13,802 nt of DNA from Alphaproteobacteria bacterium (GTDB lineage: Bacteria; Pseudomonadota; Alphaproteobacteria; UBA9219), in contig JAQUPC010000059.1 of the NCBI GenBank assembly GCA_028716765.1, positions 1 to 13,802 of the forward strand. Direction: 5' to 3'. Of the stretch, positions 1 to 7,378 are shown in pieces. The stretch's first letter is position 1; each line of letters starts with the position of its first letter. Position numbers and translations under genes: made by a program. The notes under the pieces are model-generated. The model made no database searches. It was not told the origin of the DNA and saw nothing but the letters and a program-made list of their open reading frames with translations.

Positions 1-493
1 GCACGTTCGACGGTCCGAAGAAGGGCAGAACCAGGTACGGTCCCGAATTGAAGCCCCAAACGTAGAGTGTCTGGCCGAAATCGCCCGACTGACGGTGCAA
101 TCCGGCGTCGTTCGCGACATCGAACATACCGGCGCCGCCCGCCGTGGTGTTGACGATAAAGCGACCGAACGTCGTGCCGGCCTTGCTAACTTCGCCCTGC
201 AACAGGTTGTTAGCGAAGACGACTGGCTCCGACATGTTCTTCACGACGCCCGCGATCCGGTCGCGCAGATAAGGCGGCACGGTGACGCGGTACAATTCGG
301 CAAGCGGGCGGAACAACAGCCGGTCAAGGAAGTCGTTCACATCGAAAATATGGCGATTGACCGTTTCAAACGGGTCATTCGTAGCCTTGTATTCCGCTTT
401 TTCCTCAGGAGTTTGCGGTACAGAGGCGCAGCCTGCAAACGCGATGGTCGCAGTCAACGCAAAGGCGATGGCTAAACGGCGGGTATTTATCAT
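1..493 (-). CDS. mlaA: MlaA (VacJ) family outer-membrane lipoprotein, 3' end missing
   Basis: The first 164 codons are in the window and the gene continues past the left edge. MlaA is the outer-membrane lipoprotein of the Mla phospholipid-trafficking system; it forms a channel that removes misplaced phospholipid from the outer leaflet. The N-terminus (MINTRRLAIAFALTATIAF) is a signal peptide ending in a lipobox-like FAGC, with the lipidated Cys at residue 22. After it comes the family hallmark NDPFETVNR (residues 39-47), followed by typical stretches such as FGRFIVNTT and the GPYLVLPFFGPS block near the cut. The start is ATG with AGAGGA five bases upstream. It lies 27 nt after the HpnN-like gene on the same strand, so the two are probably one operon. 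The family call is firm; whether it handles phospholipids or hopanoids here is inferred only from the neighbour. Confidence 0.9.
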   Translation of the reverse strand, partial: MINTRRLAIAFALTATIAFAGCASVPQTPEEKAEYKATNDPFETVNRHIFDVNDFLDRLLFRPLAELYRVTVPPYLRDRIAGVVKNMSEPVVFANNLLQGEVSKAGTTFGRFIVNTTAGGAGMFDVANDAGLHRQSGDFGQTLYVWGFNSGPYLVLPFFGPSNV

Positions 494-520
494 GGTGTCC
501 TCTATGCAGGCAGGAAAAGG

Positions 521-3127
521 TTAGAATCGCGTCTCTTTTTTTCTACTCAAGTCCGGCTTGCCTAGCAAGGCTGGAAGGACCAGAAATGTGCAGAGAACGC
601 AATATAACAGAGCAACAGTTAATAATTTACCCATACTGGACGTGCCGGGATGTGTTGATAGAGACAATGACCCAAAAGCCACAGTAGTCGTTGCGGCACT
701 GAAAAGAACGGCCCTGGCCATGCTCGATTGCAGGGGGGCAGAGAGGCCGTCACGCCAAGCACTTACAAAGTATATTGCATAGGATACGCCCAGACTAAGC
801 AAGAGAGGGAGGGCGATGATATTTGCGAAGTTCAATGGTAAATGAACTATGACCATCGTCGCCAGCGTTAAGATTCCGGCAAGAATTAGGGGGGCAATCA
901 ACCGCGCGACATCCGTTGCCCGCCGGAGAACAAGCCACGACAGCAGGGCAATCGCCAGCACGCCGAAAATCCCCGCCTTGATAAAGGCGTTGACGATGGT
1001 CTTACCTGATTCCTGTATCGAAACCGGCGCACCGCTTATATCCGGGGCTATGCTTGCGACGGCATCCGTGAATGCCGTAAGCTTGCGCGGGTCGCGCACG
1101 CCGTTTTCCGGAAAATCCTTCGGGTAGACTTTAAGGAGAGCACGGCCGTCCGGGGTGAGCCAGTCGCGGCGCAGATCGTCCGTGATATCGGTAAGCGCGA
1201 CATGCTGCGCGTTCAGGCTTTCACGTACCGTATTAAGTTGCGCCACCATGCCGCTGATCAAAGCCGTATGCAGACGCTGCAAAAGGGCTGGATCATGGCT
1301 TTTCACGACCGTATCAAGCGCGGTTGCAAGCCGCTCCGCCGAGGGATGCTGTTTTCCGATTTCATGCAAGCCGGTGGCCGCCTTGTTTAAAGCAACGAAG
1401 TTTTCCTCGTCCGTAGGCTTTGCCAGCACATCCGGGGGATTGAGGGTAGGGGCCAGCAGGAAATTGGCGTCGGCGATCATCGCCAGTTTTTTGTCCTGAT
1501 CCTCCGGTACGAAGCTGGCGAGGGTCATCGTGTAATCGACTTCCGGCAAGGCGCCAATTCGTTTGGCGGCGGCTTCAGCTTCCGCCAAAGACGGTTCCAG
1601 AATTTGAATGGCGTAGGGATTGGTTTCCTTGCTTTTCATAAAGTCGAACAAGGTCTGAACCGATTCCGTGTGCGGATCTTTCAGATTGAGCGGATCAAAA
1701 TCGAAACGCAGTTGCGAAGCGATGAGAAGCCCGGCTACGGCCAACAACAACGCCCCCTTGAGAAGGACCGGGCGGTGCGCGATTAAAAAGGTATCAAGGG
1801 GAGCAGCCCAGGCATAACCGATAGCCTCGGGTTCCGCCGGCGGTTTAAACAGACTCAGCAAGGCAGGCAAGAGCGTAATGGTGAGCAGATAGGCGATGAT
1901 CATCCCGACGCCTGCGATAAGGCCGAGTTCGGCCACGCCGCTATAGGCCGTCGGGGTAAAAGCCAGAAAGCCTACGGCCGTCGAACCGGCGGCGAGGGCA
2001 AGGGGAAGGGCTATAATGCGCGCCGTGGCCAAAAGAGCCTTCGTGCCGTCGGGTTCCTGATGATGCTGGTCCCGGTAACGGACTCCGAACTGAATGCCGA
2101 AATCGACCGCGATGCCGACGAACATTACCGCGAACGCGACCGAAATAAGATTAAGCGAGCCGATAGAGGCCATCGCGAAGGCCGTTGTGGCGATCAGCCC
2201 CGCCGCGAGGGTCAAAAGAATGGGCCAAATAAGACGGAATGACCGCAGCGCCAGAAAAAGGATGACGAAAACGAGGACGATGGACATAACGGTGGCTACG
2301 GTCGTGCCTTCGGCGACGCTGGCAAATTCTTCGTCGTTCAACGCGACCGAGCCCGTCAAACGGACGCGGACGCCATGATCGGGAGTCAGGTTCATTTCCC
2401 TGGCCATCGTACGGACGGCATCGCTGGCTTTAGCTCCCGGCTCAAGCGCGCCGTAATCAAGGACCGGCTGCGTCAGAATGAACTTGCGCAATTCGTGCGG
2501 ATTAGGCGTATGGTCCGACATCAGGCTGCGCCACGGCAACGGCTTGTCCTGCCCGGCCAAGGCGGCCTCGATCGTATCGGCCATGAGAGAGAAGGGCTTG
2601 TCGAGATATTTGTATTCGACTTCGCCGCGCTTAAGCCCTTCAAGCACAAGGTCGAGCGTGCCGAACAGGCCGCGCAACGAAGGATCGCGCGCCAGCGTCC
2701 CCAAAAGCGGCTGGGCCTGTATAAGAATGTCGAGGATTCCGCTTAATTCCTTTTCGGACAGAAACAACAGGCCGTTCTTCTTAAAGAATGGAATGGCATC
2801 GGGCCTGACGACCGTTTTGAACACATCGGGTTGAGCGCGCATTTTCGCCGCCAGTTCCGAAGCGGCGCGTTCGGCATCGTCGGCGTTTGCGCCGTCAATG
2901 ACGATGACGAGCTGATCGACGTTTTGCGGAAAGGCCTTTTCAAGCGCGACCTCGCGCTTGCGCCATTCGAGATCGGCGGACAACAACTGGTTGACGTCGG
3001 TGTTGATCTTGAAATGCGTGGCGACGTATCCGCCCAAAACGATGCTGGCGATTAGAGCCAAAAGGACGACGGGAACCGCCATGCGACGGCTGAAATCGAC
3101 GATGCGGACGATAAATGTGGTAAACAA
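521..3127 (-). CDS. hpnN: HpnN-like RND/MMPL family transporter (hopanoid export)
   Basis: A membrane protein of about 868 residues, the usual length for hopanoid-biosynthesis-associated RND transporters. HpnN proteins are inner-membrane, proton-driven pumps thought to move hopanoids towards the outer membrane. The sequence shows the two-fold MMPL/RND layout: TM1 at about residues 17-36, a large periplasmic loop, a cluster of helices at about 290-450 with the motif VGIAVDFGIQFGVRYRD, a second periplasmic loop, and a second helix cluster near the C-terminus with GVSYAIYFVSAWRDG. The loop segments NTDVNQLL, AFPQNVDQLVIVIDG and DPSLRGLFGTL resemble HpnN. I chose TTG at 3127 as the start because GGGAG lies seven bases before it and TM1 then begins soon after; an in-frame ATG at 3184 has no visible ribosome site. 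The gene leads a probable operon with mlaA. Other hopanoid genes are not in the window, so the substrate is inferred from family resemblance. Confidence 0.82.
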   Translation of the reverse strand: MFTTFIVRIVDFSRRMAVPVVLLALIASIVLGGYVATHFKINTDVNQLLSADLEWRKREVALEKAFPQNVDQLVIVIDGANADDAERAASELAAKMRAQPDVFKTVVRPDAIPFFKKNGLLFLSEKELSGILDILIQAQPLLGTLARDPSLRGLFGTLDLVLEGLKRGEVEYKYLDKPFSLMADTIEAALAGQDKPLPWRSLMSDHTPNPHELRKFILTQPVLDYGALEPGAKASDAVRTMAREMNLTPDHGVRVRLTGSVALNDEEFASVAEGTTVATVMSIVLVFVILFLALRSFRLIWPILLTLAAGLIATTAFAMASIGSLNLISVAFAVMFVGIAVDFGIQFGVRYRDQHHQEPDGTKALLATARIIALPLALAAGSTAVGFLAFTPTAYSGVAELGLIAGVGMIIAYLLTITLLPALLSLFKPPAEPEAIGYAWAAPLDTFLIAHRPVLLKGALLLAVAGLLIASQLRFDFDPLNLKDPHTESVQTLFDFMKSKETNPYAIQILEPSLAEAEAAAKRIGALPEVDYTMTLASFVPEDQDKKLAMIADANFLLAPTLNPPDVLAKPTDEENFVALNKAATGLHEIGKQHPSAERLATALDTVVKSHDPALLQRLHTALISGMVAQLNTVRESLNAQHVALTDITDDLRRDWLTPDGRALLKVYPKDFPENGVRDPRKLTAFTDAVASIAPDISGAPVSIQESGKTIVNAFIKAGIFGVLAIALLSWLVLRRATDVARLIAPLILAGILTLATMVIVHLPLNFANIIALPLLLSLGVSYAIYFVSAWRDGLSAPLQSSMARAVLFSAATTTVAFGSLSLSTHPGTSSMGKLLTVALLYCVLCTFLVLPALLGKPDLSRKKETRF

Positions 3128-3212
3128 GGGGGAACTCCCAAAATGAGCAAAGGCGAAAGTCGAATCGCGGCCTATTGCTAACATAGAGCAACCGGGCGCT
3201 TAAGCATGAATC

Positions 3213-3318
3213 GTCATCGCGAGCCGCCGTTGGCGGCGTGGCGATCCAGATAGCCGGGAATTTACTCGATTTTTTAAAGGCTGGATTGCTTCGCGCCTCA
3301 AAGGGCGCTCGCAATGAC
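3213..3318. repeat. Palindromic intergenic repeat, copy 1
   Basis: Inverted-repeat element. The outer arms GTCATCGCGAGC (3213-3224) and GCTCGCAATGAC (3307-3318) pair with one mismatch, and inner arms GCGATCCAG and CTGGATTGC pair again, so the whole ~106 bp can fold on itself. It is a diverged copy of the element at 4280-4384 and has the same length and arm order. It lies between the divergent hpnN and solute-binding-protein genes. Similar CATTGCGAG...CAATCCAG elements are widespread REP/MITE-like repeats in bacterial genomes. Confidence 0.75.
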
Positions 3319-3416
3319 AAAAAGGGGTCGCTCAAAACCTTCTATATAACCTTTTCCTTTAAAAGGACTGTGTTAATATGCCCTATCGCGTCTCCAGCCA
3401 GGGAAAGAATACGGCT

Positions 3417-4265
3417 ATGAAAAAACCTTTGTGCCTCCGGGCAATGTTCTCTTTTATCGCGCTGTTCATGCTGCTTGCGCTTTCCGGCGGCGCGCAGGCC
3501 AAGGATCAAACCCTTCTTGACAAGGTGATTGCGAAAAAGGAGATACGTTGCGGTTACCTGACCTGGCCGCCCGCCACCATTAAAGATCCAAACACGGGAA
3601 AAATCTCCGGTGTTTTTTCTGAGATTCTGGAAAAGGCCGCCGCGAACGCCGGTTTGAAAGTCGTCTGGGCTGAAGAAGTCACATACGGAACGGCCATCGA
3701 AGGCTTAAAGACGAAACGCTACGACATGGTGTGTACTTCCATTTGGCCGAACGCCAGCCGCGCTTTGCATGCCTCCTTTACAACGCCATTAAACTATTCC
3801 GTTACGGAAGCGTTCGTGCGCAGCGGCGAGACCCGCATTAAAAAACTTGAGGATATCAACGATCCCGCCGTGACCATTTCGACTATCGACGGGGAAGCGT
3901 CGGAAACCGTTGCGCGGTCGGATTTCCCGAAAGCCAAAACGACGGGACTTCCTGCAATGTCGGACTATGGGCAACTTTATAACGAAATGATGGGTAAAAA
4001 ATCGGATGTCGTGCTCCATGACCTCACTTCAGCGCGTGAGGTTATGGTCAAAAATCCCGGCAAGATTAAAAGGCTGGCGCCGGGCAAGCCTCTACGCGTT
4101 TACCCCAACAGCTTTATGGTGCCCAAAGGCGAGGAAGAATTCCGCGATTTCCTGAATCTTGCGCTCGAGGAACTCATCAACTCCGGTTATGTCCGCTCGG
4201 TCATGAAGAAATATAAAATGGAAGAGGGGACGTATCACGTCGCGCCGCCGTACGCGGCGGAGTAG
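3417..4265 (+). CDS. Periplasmic solute-binding protein, amino-acid ABC type (SBP_bac_3)
   Basis: A 282-residue secreted binding protein. It starts with a classic signal peptide (KK n-region, hydrophobic core, AQA cleavage site at about residue 28). The mature part follows the family-3 periplasmic binding pattern used for polar amino acids and similar small solutes: an N-terminal lobe with KEIRCGYLTWPP and SGVFSEILEKAA, then the GLKTKRYDMVCTSIWP segment typical of this fold, and a second lobe ending in FLNLALEELINSGYVRSVM. An ATG 39 nt upstream (3378) is in frame, but the start at 3417 puts the signal peptide at the N-terminus. No permease or ATPase gene is nearby, so it is an orphan component that may serve a transporter encoded elsewhere or act as a sensor ligand-binder. 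It is flanked on both sides by copies of the same palindromic repeat. The ligand cannot be told from the sequence. Confidence 0.85.
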   Translation: MKKPLCLRAMFSFIALFMLLALSGGAQAKDQTLLDKVIAKKEIRCGYLTWPPATIKDPNTGKISGVFSEILEKAAANAGLKVVWAEEVTYGTAIEGLKTKRYDMVCTSIWPNASRALHASFTTPLNYSVTEAFVRSGETRIKKLEDINDPAVTISTIDGEASETVARSDFPKAKTTGLPAMSDYGQLYNEMMGKKSDVVLHDLTSAREVMVKNPGKIKRLAPGKPLRVYPNSFMVPKGEEEFRDFLNLALEELINSGYVRSVMKKYKMEEGTYHVAPPYAAE

Positions 4266-4279
4266 TCATCTTGCCGTTC

Positions 4280-4384
4280 GTCATTGCGAGGAGCGAAGCG
4301 ACGAAGCAATCCAGAATTGCATCATATATGATGTGATCTGCTTAACTCTGGATTGCTTCGCTCCCGATGGTCGCTCGCAATGAC
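4280..4384. repeat. Palindromic intergenic repeat, copy 2
   Basis: Well-preserved copy of the element at 3213-3318. The outer arms are CGTCATTGCGAG (4279-4290) and CTCGCAATGACG (4374-4385), a perfect match. Inner arms GAAGCAATCCAG (4303-4314) and CTGGATTGCTTC (4348-4359) are also perfect. The centre carries a third small palindrome, CATCATATATGATG (4320-4333). It fills the gap between two convergent genes (binding protein on plus, Lrp regulator on minus), where a strong hairpin could also stop transcription or protect mRNA 3' ends in both directions; that role is inferred. Confidence 0.85.
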
Positions 4385-4395
4385 GCTGGTTACTA

Positions 4396-4905
4396 CTATT
4401 CCTTCTTCTCCGCTGCCGCTTCGTCATGATCTTTGCTGTTGATCGGCACGCCGGGCTCGAACTTGGTGCGGCGCATAACGGGCGCGGATTTGATGCGGTG
4501 GACGTTGGGCGCCGTCGTGAGGTGCGACGTCAGGAACTTCTGAAACGCCTCCCAGTCCTCGGAAACGATCTTCAAGAGAAAATCGGTTTCCCCGGTCAAC
4601 AGATAGCATTCACGCACCTGCGGCCAGGAATTGACCAGATTGATGAAGTTCTGGACGTCGGCCTCGGCATGATTGACGAGTTCGACATTGATGTACGCCG
4701 TCATGCCAAAGCCAAGCTTGTCGGGCGCGATGTCGGCATGATAGCCGCGTATGAACCCCGCGTTTTCAAGCGCGCGCACGCGGCGGAGGCAGGGGGGGGC
4801 CGAAAGGCCAGCTTCGCGGGCCAGATCGACGTTCGTCATGCGTCCGTTCTTTTGCAATTCGCGTAAAATTCGTAAATCGACACGATCGAGTTTGACGTTC
4901 TTCAT
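4396..4905 (-). CDS. Lrp/AsnC family transcriptional regulator
   Basis: A 169-residue DNA-binding regulator of the feast/famine (Lrp/AsnC) family, which senses amino acids through a C-terminal RAM domain and binds DNA as dimers or octamers. The N-terminal helix-turn-helix is clear: LDRVDLRILRELQKNGRMT, then LAREAGLSAPPCLRRVRALE and the wing GFIRGYHADI (to about residue 57). The RAM domain follows (about 70-150), with VRECYLLTGETDFLLKIV containing the conserved G-x-x-D ligand-site segment. The last ~20 residues are a polar, charged tail (DHDEAAAEKKE) beyond the usual family end. The ATG start at 4905 is preceded by GGGAAA. It is divergent from the ELM1-family gene across 48 bp and convergent with the binding-protein gene; regulation of either neighbour is possible but unproven. 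Confidence 0.93.
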   Translation of the reverse strand: MKNVKLDRVDLRILRELQKNGRMTNVDLAREAGLSAPPCLRRVRALENAGFIRGYHADIAPDKLGFGMTAYINVELVNHAEADVQNFINLVNSWPQVRECYLLTGETDFLLKIVSEDWEAFQKFLTSHLTTAPNVHRIKSAPVMRRTKFEPGVPINSKDHDEAAAEKKE

Positions 4906-4953
4906 ATTTTTCCCATAGTCTCGCTAAAAGGTCTCAGAGGAGAGTGTAGCGGG

Positions 4954-5943
4954 ATGTTCGACAAGAGCCAAGTGACATGCTGGGTTGTAACGGATGGCAA
5001 AGCCGGGATGGAAAATCAATGCCTTGGTTTGGCCGAGGCTTTAGGGTTAAAGCCAATCGTCAAACGCATAAAGCTAAGAACGCCCTGGCGTCAACTAACG
5101 CCTTTCTTGCGTCATGGGCTTCGATGGGCTTTCAGCCCCGAGGGCGACCCTGTAGCGCCGCCATGGCCCGATCTTTTGATCGCAACGGGGCGGCACAGCG
5201 TTCCGGCCTCGCTTTATGTCCGGCGCTCAACTTTGAAAAACGGCGCGGCAAGGACGTTTACGGTGCAGCTGCAAAACCCGGTGATCGACCCTTCGCGCTT
5301 CGATCTGGTGGTCGTGCCGCGCCATGATGAGTTAACCGGTCCTAATGTCATGACGACGCGCGGGGCGCTTCACCGCGTAACGCCGGAAATGCTCAAGAGC
5401 GAGGGCGAGAAATTTTTGCCGCAAATCAAGGATCTTCCCCGTCCCTGGCTTGGCGTGCTGATAGGCGGCAGCAATTCGGTTTACAGCCTGACGCCGCGCG
5501 AAATGATGCCGCTTGCGGCGCAACTGGCCGAACTGGCGAAAACCTCGGGAGGCAGCTTGATCGTGACTCCGTCGCGGCGGACGGGCGAGGCCAATCTGGC
5601 CATTCTGCAGGATAGCCTGAAGGACGTGCCGCACTTGATCTGGGACGGAACGGGTACAAATCCCTATTACGGCATCCTTGGCCTTGCCGACGCATTTTTC
5701 GTGACGGGGGATTCGGTCAATATGGTGTCCGAGGCGTGTACGACGGGAAAGCCCGTCCATGTCATCGAACTGGCGGGCGGATCGGACAAATTCAGGCGCT
5801 TTCACCAGTCCTTGCGCGACGACGGCCTCACGCGGCCGTTCATGGGAAAGCTGGAGCAATGGGCCTATGCGCCGTTGAACGATCTTCAGCTCGTGGCGGA
5901 ACGGGTCAAAACTATGATGGGGCTGCCATCGACGGCTGGTTGA
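4954..5943 (+). CDS. ELM1 family protein (DUF1022, Mito_fiss_Elm1)
   Basis: A 329-residue protein of the family named after plant ELM1, which acts in mitochondrial fission. Bacterial members, mostly proteobacterial, have a glycosyltransferase-B-like fold and no settled function; cell-envelope sugar chemistry is often suspected. Recognisable segments are VVTDGKAGMENQCLGLAEAL near the N-terminus, LIATGRHSVPASLYVRR, LVVVPRHDELTGPNV with the following TRGALHRVTPE, LGVLIGGSNSVYSL, and the late glycosyltransferase-like FFVTGDSVNMVSEACTTGKP. The ATG start is preceded by AGAGGAGAG about 9 bases upstream. No signal peptide is seen, so it is probably cytoplasmic. Its last 32 nt overlap the 3' end of the Hpt gene on the opposite strand. 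The family is confident; the reaction is unknown. Confidence 0.88.
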   Translation: MFDKSQVTCWVVTDGKAGMENQCLGLAEALGLKPIVKRIKLRTPWRQLTPFLRHGLRWAFSPEGDPVAPPWPDLLIATGRHSVPASLYVRRSTLKNGAARTFTVQLQNPVIDPSRFDLVVVPRHDELTGPNVMTTRGALHRVTPEMLKSEGEKFLPQIKDLPRPWLGVLIGGSNSVYSLTPREMMPLAAQLAELAKTSGGSLIVTPSRRTGEANLAILQDSLKDVPHLIWDGTGTNPYYGILGLADAFFVTGDSVNMVSEACTTGKPVHVIELAGGSDKFRRFHQSLRDDGLTRPFMGKLEQWAYAPLNDLQLVAERVKTMMGLPSTAG

Positions 5944-6262
5944 AAAGGTATTCCTTCACCCGTTTGTATTCGTCCTGAATAGCGGTTAGCATCGTTTTCT
6001 TTTCATCCGGCGTCGCCGTGTTGTTGTTTTGGGCTTCGGCGCAAAGCTTGCCCAAAACCTCCGCGCCGAGATTCATGCTCATGCCTTTCAGGCTGTGAGC
6101 CTGACGCCGCCAGTTTTCCTCGTTTTCCGGCGCGAAGTTGGCCTCCATGATGGTGAGGCACTCTTCGGAAGCTTCCATATAGATTCCGAACAATTCCTTT
6201 TCGCGCGCGGGATCGCCGCCAAGCATTTCGCGTACGTTGTCAAGATTAACGGGTATATTCAC
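5912..6262 (-). CDS. Hpt domain histidine phosphotransfer protein
   Basis: A stand-alone 116-residue Hpt module that would relay phosphate between a hybrid histidine kinase and a response regulator. The phosphorylation motif AHSLKG puts the active histidine at residue 56, and the surrounding sequence (NWRRQAHSLKGMSMNLGAE) is the standard second-helix pattern of the four-helix bundle. It starts with GTG at 6262, with AAGGAAAT upstream; the stop codon of the response regulator gene overlaps this start (4 nt shared), so the two are translationally coupled. No histidine kinase is in the window, so its upstream kinase is encoded elsewhere. At the 3' end it runs 32 nt into the ELM1-family gene on the other strand. 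Confidence 0.9.
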   Translation of the reverse strand: MNIPVNLDNVREMLGGDPAREKELFGIYMEASEECLTIMEANFAPENEENWRRQAHSLKGMSMNLGAEVLGKLCAEAQNNNTATPDEKKTMLTAIQDEYKRVKEYLFNQPSMAAPS

Positions 6263-6744
6263 GGTTCATTTCCTTTCGATTGTCCGGCGCTTTGGCGCGC
6301 TTCGAATTTTTCAAGGCATTCAAAAACTTTTTGCTTGCTGTAGGGCTTGACGATAAACCCGTCCACATTATTGGTCTTCGCAAGCGCGACGTCTTCGACG
6401 GAATTATTGGCGGTGACCATAGCCATAAATACCCCGGGGTCCAGGGTCCGTATGACCTTGGCCAGCGAATGGCCGCTTTCGTCTGTCAGTTCTATGTCGA
6501 GCAAAACGATGTCGTGCGCGTTATCGAGAAAAAGATCCAACCCTTCATGGGCACTTACGGCCATGTCGAGAATGTAGTCGTGGCGCAGAATTTCCTGCAG
6601 GAGCTTTTGGGAAAACAGCTGATCCTCCACGACGAGTAGCCGCGGTTTTTCGCGCGACGGCCTCATGCTGCGCGCAATTCGAAAATGCGCAACCCGTGCC
6701 GGTATGCGTTTGAGCAGGTCTTGAAGGATCGTTTCTTTTTCCAT
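6259..6744 (-). CDS. Single-domain response regulator (REC) with N-terminal extension
   Basis: A 161-residue protein with one receiver domain (about residues 34-150) after a ~33-residue basic lead (KRIPARVAHFRIARSMRP). All key receiver residues are present: acidic pair E40-D41 in LLVVEDQ, phospho-acceptor D83 in IVLLDIEL, switch T111 in AMVTANN, and K133 in VKPYS. There is no DNA-binding or enzyme output domain, so it probably acts CheY-like, by protein contact, or as an intermediate of a phosphorelay with the Hpt protein that follows. I chose ATG 6744 because GGAAAGG lies just upstream; a TTG at 6774 in the same frame has no ribosome site. It is the first gene of a two-gene operon with the Hpt gene. 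Confidence 0.9.
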   Translation of the reverse strand: MEKETILQDLLKRIPARVAHFRIARSMRPSREKPRLLVVEDQLFSQKLLQEILRHDYILDMAVSAHEGLDLFLDNAHDIVLLDIELTDESGHSLAKVIRTLDPGVFMAMVTANNSVEDVALAKTNNVDGFIVKPYSKQKVFECLEKFEARQSAGQSKGNEP

Positions 6745-6807
6745 AGGGCCCTTTCCGGCTACCAGAATTAGCAAAACAGGATTAAAAAATGGTCAAACAG
6801 GCTTCCG

Positions 6808-6842
6808 GAGCCGCTAAATACCCATAAGTGGCTCATTTTTTT
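6808..6842 (+). terminator. Terminator-like hairpin before tRNA-Ser
   Basis: GAGCCGC (6808-6814) pairs with GTGGCTC (6828-6834) with one G-T pair, across a 13-nt loop, followed by A and seven T. This has the shape of a plus-strand Rho-independent terminator, but the only plus-strand gene upstream ends at 5943. It could stop read-through antisense to the response regulator operon or insulate the tRNA gene. The loop is long, so confidence is modest. Confidence 0.35.
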
Positions 6843-6904
6843 GTGTTTTATCAAACCCCAAAGCACGCTATATAGCAGCTCTTGGCGCCGAAGACGCTAG
6901 GCGT

Positions 6905-6998
6905 GGAGACGTGGCCGAGAGGCTGAAGGCGGCGGTTTGCTAAACCGTTGTACGGTTGTAAAGCCGTACCGAGGGTTCGAATCCCTCCGTCTCCGCCA
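6905..6998 (+). tRNA. tRNA-Ser (anticodon GCT)
   Basis: A complete class II tRNA with a long variable arm. Acceptor strands GGAGACG (6905-6911) and CGTCTCC (6988-6994) pair fully, the discriminator is G, and CCA is encoded (6996-6998). The anticodon loop TTGCTAA carries GCT at 6939-6941, reading AGC/AGT serine codons. The extra arm folds as TACGG/CCGTA, and the T arm is GAGGG-TTCGAAT-CCCTC. Upstream there is a CTATAT element (6868-6873) that could be a -10 box, with no convincing -35. Confidence 0.96.
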
Positions 6999-7012
6999 GA
7001 CTATTAATGGCT

Positions 7013-7041
7013 TTGCAATGGTTGCTAAGACATTCTAAAAT
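7013..7041 (+). promoter_or_regulatory. Candidate sigma-70 promoter for the cold-shock gene
   Basis: TTGCAA (7013-7018) and TAAAAT (7036-7041) are separated by 17 bp and lie between the tRNA and the cold-shock gene. This would let the cold-shock gene be transcribed apart from the tRNA. A short perfect inverted repeat, TGCAC-GTAA-GTGCA (7041-7054), starts at the end of the -10 box. Confidence 0.45.
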
Positions 7042-7075
7042 GCACGTAAGTGCAACTACGCGAGAAGGATCGATT

Positions 7076-7279
7076 ATGGCTCAAGGTACAGTAAAATGGT
7101 TTAACGGCCAAAAAGGGTTCGGTTTCATCCAACCCGAAGACGGTGGTCCGGATGTGTTCGTTCACATCAGCGCCGTTGAGAAAGCAGGGCTTCGCGGCCT
7201 GAACGAAGGGCAGAAAGTGTCGTATGACGTGACTCAGGAAAAGGGCAAAAACGCCGCCACGAACCTGAAAGCCGTCTAG
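7076..7279 (+). CDS. CspA-family cold-shock protein
   Basis: A 67-residue single cold-shock domain, the standard family length. These proteins bind single-stranded RNA and DNA and loosen RNA structure at low temperature or in growth transitions. The RNA-binding motifs are intact: RNP1 as KGFGFI (residues 13-18) and RNP2 as VFVHIS (27-32), within the opening [17 protein letters not shown]. The ATG at 7076 has GAGAAGGA just upstream (7062-7069). An in-frame ATG at 7007 exists, but it lies before the ribosome site and would add a non-family leader. The gene is monocistronic, with its own terminator at 7308. Confidence 0.96.
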   Translation: MAQGTVKWFNGQKGFGFIQPEDGGPDVFVHISAVEKAGLRGLNEGQKVSYDVTQEKGKNAATNLKAV

Positions 7280-7307
7280 GTTACTCTTTGCTTCTTACGA
7301 AACAATC

Positions 7308-7338
7308 AGCCCGGCATTTTTCGATGCCGGGCTTTTTG
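7308..7338 (+). terminator. Rho-independent terminator of the cold-shock gene
   Basis: A perfect 10-bp stem, AGCCCGGCAT (7308-7317) with ATGCCGGGCT (7324-7333), a 6-nt loop, and a run of T directly after. It is 28 nt downstream of the cold-shock stop codon. Confidence 0.92.
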
Positions 7339-7378
7339 TATGTTGGGATGATTTCCTGGAAGTTTTTATAGCGGCCGG

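Noticed and set aside
3128..3184. ATG at 3184 as start of the HpnN-like gene
   Set aside because: It has no ribosome site, and adds 19 residues before TM1; TTG 3127 has GGGAG at good spacing.
4426..4866. Plus-strand open frame (146 codons) opposite the Lrp regulator
   Set aside because: The minus-strand Lrp/AsnC gene accounts for the region; the plus frame shows no family features.
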